A stretch of 10,100 nt of DNA. Origin: Verrucomicrobiota bacterium (GTDB lineage Bacteria; Verrucomicrobiota; Verrucomicrobiia; Verrucomicrobiales; DEV007). Below, piece by piece: positions 6,162-10,100 of this stretch. Each line of letters opens with the position of its first letter. The stretch's first letter is position 1. The notes below the pieces were generated by a model. It ran no database searches, had not been told where the DNA came from, and saw only the letters and a program-made list of their open reading frames with translations. The position numbers and the translations under genes are program-made. The DNA is taken from NCBI GenBank assembly GCA_027618625.1, contig JAQCER010000055.1, forward strand, positions 1-10,100, given 5' to 3'.

Positions 6162-8864
6162 CTAGTGATTCTCCGGCTGTCTTCCGGCAAACTTGTCCAG
6201 GAGTGACCTGACTTCCGACGCGAGAAACGAAACCTCATACGGCTTCTGCACCACACCCTCTGGAATCGAGCCAGTTTCGTGCTCGAAGTCATCAAGCTCT
6301 ACAAGATAACCACTGCAAATGACCACGGGAATGTGGGGAAACTTGCCGCTTCTCAATTCGCGGAAAGTGTCCTTTCCGGACAATTTTGGCATCGTCAGGT
6401 CGAGCATGATCAGGTCGATACCCTCTGGATCTCTCGCTACCGCCTCCAAGGCTTCTTTGCCATCTTGGGCGGCGATAATGCGATAACCTTGGCGACGAAG
6501 TATTCCCTCGGCGACTACCCGCACGATCGCTTCATCATCCACGATCAAGATGGTTTCGGTGCCCCCTTTGATCGTTGCGTGATCCTTCTTTTTAACTGTT
6601 TCTGTCACCTGGCATTTATGGAGGTAAACCTCGAACCGCGTACCTTTCCCTACTTCGGAGTGACATTCGATCCAGCCGCCGTGTTGCTGAATGATTCCGT
6701 ATGATGTAGCCAGTCCCAGGCCGGTGCCTTTGCCCTGTTCCTTGGTCGTGAAGAACGGTTCGAAAATCTTTTCTCGAATGGCTTCCGGAATACCTGTTCC
6801 GCTGTCTTCGACAGTCCACCTCACAAAATCGCCTGGCTCTACGGTGCAACTCTTTGGAATACTCGAAGCACTCAGCGTAACCACCGCAGTGCTCATCGTC
6901 AGGCGCCCACCGGCAGGCATGGCATCTCGTGCATTGACGCAAAGGTTCATCAGAACTTGATCAATCTGAGTGGCGTCTGCGGTAACGTGGGGATCCTGCT
7001 CATCCAGCTCCATCACGATCTCGATAGACGGATCGACACTGTAGGCGAGAATGCCGTTGACGTCGAGAAACAGCTTGTTCGCGGCACACTCCTTCAGGCA
7101 GATCTTGTTCTTGCGCGAAAAGGTCAGGAGTTGCTTCACGATTCCAGCCGCCCGCTCGGCGGCCCCTTTGGCGGAGCCAATGTGGGTCAGCATTTTCGTA
7201 TCATGGATCTCATCGTCCATTTCCGCCAGTGACAAACTACCGATGATGCCAGTCAGCAAATTGTTGAAATCGTGGGCCACGCCGCCCGTCAGTCTTCCGA
7301 TCGCGTCCATTTTTTGGGACTGCTGGAGCGAACGCTCAAGTTGCCTTTGCTCCGTCAAGTCACGAAACATCCAGAGGCGGGCGAAGGTCCGGCCGTTGGT
7401 GCCTTTCACTGGTGCGGAGTAAATTGAAATCTGGCGGTCGACGTCTCCCTTGATTTCCCATTCGTCTTCGCCAACTAGATCAGGGTTCGCGGTGTAGTCA
7501 CTCCAGGCCTTTTCAAAACCCTCACGATCGGCGAAGATCTTGAACAATTGCTCCCGCGATTCGCTTCCTTCGCCTATACCTTCCTCGATCAGGCGCTGGC
7601 GATCGATGCCAAAAAATTCCCGTACCCTGCGGTTGGAAGCGAGGACTTCACCTCCTTCGCGGGTTACCAATACAGCTTCAAGGATTGAGTCGTATGCCGC
7701 CCGCAACTGCGCCGTCGAGTCTTCAAGATCCGCCTGAGATCTGTGAAGACTCTGGGTTCGGGATTGCACCAGCGACTCCAATTGGCTGCGGTGCTGATTC
7801 AATTCGTTGACCATCTGATTGAACGCGACGGCCAACTCTCTCATTTCCTTGGGGCCGTCAGCCGTCATCGTCGCATCGAGATTACCAGCTGCCACGGCGT
7901 TGGCCGCGCGCGCCGCCCTGATCACGGGCAGCGCCAGTTTCGACGAGAGAACCAGTCCAAAGAGCGTCGCGAGGGCTGTGGCGATTCCGCCAGCACCCAA
8001 TTGGGATAGTTGAAAATCCCGGATCAATTCTGTGACAGCGCTCTTTCTCTGTCGACAAATGAGCCGCCACTCGTAAGGCAATCCCGTAAAATCGGGCGTC
8101 AGAACCTTGAGATAGTGATAGAACTTCTCTCCCGAAGCAGCAACATGTTCTCCGGTGCCGGTAACATCCAGCTTCATTCCGGGATTGTCGTTGGCCGAAG
8201 AAAACTTGGAAAAGATACGCTTGCTGTCTGGGTGCGATAGAATGTTGTTGCGCCCGTCCATCAGAATGAAAGCCCCACTTTCGCCTCCCAGTTTCGCGGT
8301 GTTCAGGATGCTCCAGATCGAATTAATCCCGATCTCTGCTCTGATGACGGCGCTCGGACGTTCTCCTTTCCGCGCGACGGGGATGTAAATCGTTATGACA
8401 AGCTGAAACTCGTCTTCGCCGAAACTCACCTCATTCGGGTCATAAGGTTCGGAGATAAATAATTCACCTGCGACCGCCCGCGAGAAATGCTTGGTCTCGT
8501 CCCGTCGCCGATCCTCTTCGCTCGTCGAGATCTCCCACCCGCTGAGGTCGTAGAGCCGAATTTCGCGAAAATGAGCATAATTCATTGTTAGCCGATCGAA
8601 CTCCTGTTTCTTTTCGGCATTGGACCTCTTCTCCGACAGCAATGCAGGGCTCTGGGCGAGCGAATTCAAATCATTGGCCGCCCCTTTGACGATGAATGCG
8701 ACTTGTCTTGCAACCTCGTCGCCCACGTCGACGATTCGGCCTAATTCCGACACGACCAGGGCCTCGCCGGTGAAGACTCGGGTCGCGATGAGGATGAGAA
8801 CCAGAGGTGATAGCCCAGCGAGAACAAGAGCGGCAAGAACGCGCTGTCTGATTGAACTAAACAT
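6162..8864 (-). CDS. Membrane hybrid histidine kinase (Cache-like sensor, HAMP, PAS, HisKA, HATPase, receiver)
   Basis: The protein is 900 residues and intact. A transmembrane helix (about 8-30) is followed by a periplasmic domain of about 250 residues. Cache-type pattern there includes [14 protein letters not shown] (about 102-115) and [18 protein letters not shown] (about 197-214). A second membrane helix lies at about 290-308, then HAMP (310-365), a coiled coil, and a PAS domain (385-505). The HisKA H-box is [11 protein letters not shown] with His531. The HATPase shows N-box Asn640/Asn644, G1 DSGTGIP (Asp687), FEPFF (701-705) and GKGTGLGLA (711-719). A CheY-like receiver fills 771-890 with Asp776/Asp777, phospho-acceptor Asp822 and Lys874. 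Every catalytic residue is present. The signal should pass from periplasm to His531 to Asp822; no separate DNA-binding regulator or phosphotransfer protein lies nearby. The gene starts 48 bases after the polyamine-binding protein gene, suggesting one transcript and a sensor-partner relationship. The ligand is not known. Confidence 0.93.
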   Translation of the reverse strand: MFSSIRQRVLAALVLAGLSPLVLILIATRVFTGEALVVSELGRIVDVGDEVARQVAFIVKGAANDLNSLAQSPALLSEKRSNAEKKQEFDRLTMNYAHFREIRLYDLSGWEISTSEEDRRRDETKHFSRAVAGELFISEPYDPNEVSFGEDEFQLVITIYIPVARKGERPSAVIRAEIGINSIWSILNTAKLGGESGAFILMDGRNNILSHPDSKRIFSKFSSANDNPGMKLDVTGTGEHVAASGEKFYHYLKVLTPDFTGLPYEWRLICRQRKSAVTELIRDFQLSQLGAGGIATALATLFGLVLSSKLALPVIRAARAANAVAAGNLDATMTADGPKEMRELAVAFNQMVNELNQHRSQLESLVQSRTQSLHRSQADLEDSTAQLRAAYDSILEAVLVTREGGEVLASNRRVREFFGIDRQRLIEEGIGEGSESREQLFKIFADREGFEKAWSDYTANPDLVGEDEWEIKGDVDRQISIYSAPVKGTNGRTFARLWMFRDLTEQRQLERSLQQSQKMDAIGRLTGGVAHDFNNLLTGIIGSLSLAEMDDEIHDTKMLTHIGSAKGAAERAAGIVKQLLTFSRKNKICLKECAANKLFLDVNGILAYSVDPSIEIVMELDEQDPHVTADATQIDQVLMNLCVNARDAMPAGGRLTMSTAVVTLSASSIPKSCTVEPGDFVRWTVEDSGTGIPEAIREKIFEPFFTTKEQGKGTGLGLATSYGIIQQHGGWIECHSEVGKGTRFEVYLHKCQVTETVKKKDHATIKGGTETILIVDDEAIVRVVAEGILRRQGYRIIAAQDGKEALEAVARDPEGIDLIMLDLTMPKLSGKDTFRELRSGKFPHIPVVICSGYLVELDDFEHETGSIPEGVVQKPYEVSFLASEVRSLLDKFAGRQPENH

Positions 8865-8912
8865 CTTTACATTCAGTGAGTTGCTCTCAAGCCGCCTGGA
8901 ATCGGAGGTTCG

Positions 8913-10028
8913 CTAGTCTGCGTCGTCGCTGCTCAAGACGAGGCCGGCTCCATTGTGCAGCGCTTTCCATGATCGGTTCATGGCTGTATCCAATTCGGGA
9001 GTGATCGCCAGACTGCCGCAACGCTCCCTCACCAATTGGTCCGGGTACAGGGCCTCATCGCCCCGAAGCTCAGGATTAGACTTGTCCAGGATTGGCAGAG
9101 CAAGTTCGTTCGGAGTCGCGAAACCGACAAAGCTTGAACTCGCTGCAGCTATTTCAGGTTTGTGCATGAAATTGATGAATTCGTTCGCTGCTTCTGAATC
9201 ACCAGAATCCCGCGAAACGACAAAACTATCCATCCAGATGCTCGCGCCTTCCTCCGGAATAAAGTACTTAACTTTATCGTTTTCCACTGCGGCTCGTGAA
9301 GCGTCGCCACTGTACATCATCGCTACTGCAAACTCCCCTGACGGCATTTTCGCGATCGTATCCACGTCGCTCATAAATACAGCATCATTCAACTCAACCA
9401 CTTCGTTGAGCTCCCTGGTTGATTCCTGCAGATCATCTACGGTATTCGCGCCGAGAGATTTTCCTGCAAGGAAGAGCCCGACCATGAAACACTCCTGTTT
9501 TTCGTCAAGGAGGATCACTTTGCCCTTTGCTCGGGGGTCTTGCAGCAGTGACTAGGAGTTTGATGTGGGTTGGATCAGGTCGCTGCGATAGGCAAGCAAC
9601 GTGGTGCCCCACATGTAGGGTACCGAATACTCATTCTCTGGATCAAAAGGTCTTCCTTTGAACGTGCTGCTCACGTGCTTCAAATTTGGAACATCGATAC
9701 TCTGGAGAACCCGTGCCTTGCGCAGCAGCTCGATCGCTCTGCCATCCGCGATAATTACGTCATATTCACTCGGGTTCACCTTGACCTGGGCGGTCATCTC
9801 TTCGGTGTCTTCGTAAAACTTCAGGTCCACGTTGATCCCAGTCTCGCTCGTGAACTGTGTAATCAGCTCCGGGCTGAAGTACTCGTCCCAAGTATAAAGA
9901 GTGATCTGGCGCTCTTTTGGTGTTTTCGAATCTGAAGTCTGGCCGGTCGAGCCCGGATCGGAGTCGGAGCAGGAGGCCAGCAGGACTGACCACGAGCCCA
10001 GTAGCATTAATAATTTAGATTTTTTCAT
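8913..10028 (-). pseudogene. PotD/NspS-like polyamine-binding lipoprotein, interrupted by in-frame TAG at 9552-9554
   Basis: One frame of 371 codons (PotD is about 350) is split by a TAG at codon 159. The halves are 9552-10028 and the rest to 8913, with a GTG at 9518 able to reopen the frame. From ATG 10028 (an alternative ATG is at 10046) comes a lipoprotein signal: MKKSKLLMLLGSWS, then lipobox LASC with Cys20. Extracellular solute-binding landmarks follow: LYTWDEYFSPELITQFTSET, FDPENEYSVPYMWGTT, KGKVILLDEKQECF, SIWMDSF and FATPNELA. Compared with my memory of E. coli PotD, the amine-pocket Trp/Tyr of TWxEY and the WMD Trp/Asp are kept. The acidic pair is E...E rather than D...E, the later Trp is Tyr (MMYSGDA) and the Tyr of GYPTPN is Phe. 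The TAG sits where relatives read SW before the P-x-KGK segment, one base from TGG. The gene neighbours a sensor kinase rather than potABC, so a co-sensor role like NspS is as likely as transport. Confidence 0.85.
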
Positions 10029-10100
10029 ATGTACTAATATTAACATAATTTCACCGTTCAGTCAGTAGTGTTCGGCATGGTGGCTGCTGGTTGAAAAAAG
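10029..10100 (-). other. Upstream region of the binding-protein gene, to the window edge
   Basis: On the minus strand this is an AT-rich leader (10029-10052) preceded by about 48 bases open to the window edge in all three frames until stops near 10065-10050. The tail of an upstream gene may be here but cannot be assigned. No convincing -35/-10 pair or strong ribosome-binding site is visible before either possible start (10046 or 10028). Confidence 0.3.

Noticed and set aside
8913..10028. Simple potABCD transport operon
   Set aside because: No ATPase or permease gene lies on the downstream side, where a sensor kinase follows instead. The upstream side is outside the window, so transport cannot be excluded but is not supported here.

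Overview
The window looks like part of a Verrucomicrobiota-type chromosome (my inference). The clues are a long WD40 protein with an SPEQVADWRLEE-type tail, a secreted kelch protein ending in a 'WNSQEGKTYEILSSTDLENW'-type C-terminal module, and a carboxynorspermidine synthase. I recall all three from that phylum and its neighbours, but I could not check this by search. No rRNA, tRNA or CRISPR array is visible.

Left third, + strand (1-3908): the C-terminal part of a WD40 beta-propeller protein (123-1598), whose reading frame continues upstream to the window edge but is cut by a TGA at 63-65. Next is a secreted kelch-repeat protein (1860-3284) broken by an in-frame TAA where a conserved kelch Trp belongs. 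After a stem-loop (3310-3346) comes an unrecognised gene (about 3395-3908) that reads only through two frameshifts.

Middle (3909-4753): a decayed stretch with an 8-bp tandem repeat and the first ~27 codons of an ABC-F ATPase gene fused to unrelated sequence (4008-4163). Then, on the minus strand, an intact HIT/HINT nucleotide-binding gene (4247-4591) and an 85-bp MITE-like element with imperfect terminal inverted repeats and a CTAG flanking duplication (4661-4753).

Right half, minus strand (10028 down to 4750): in transcription order, a PotD/NspS-like polyamine-binding lipoprotein gene (8913-10028, broken by an in-frame TAG at a position where relatives have Trp), a membrane-bound Cache-HAMP-PAS hybrid histidine kinase with a C-terminal receiver (6162-8864), and carboxynorspermidine synthase (4750-5937). 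No transporter permease or ATPase lies between them.

The most interesting reading is that these three genes form a polyamine synthesis and sensing module. It would parallel Vibrio NspS/MbaA, with a hybrid histidine kinase in place of a c-di-GMP enzyme. In this copy the binding-protein gene carries a nonsense codon, so the sensor branch may be decaying, unless the stop is a sequencing or assembly error. Three interrupted frames (TGA, TAA, TAG) plus one frameshifted gene and one truncated gene in 10 kb make local gene decay, or a low-quality assembly, a real feature of the window.
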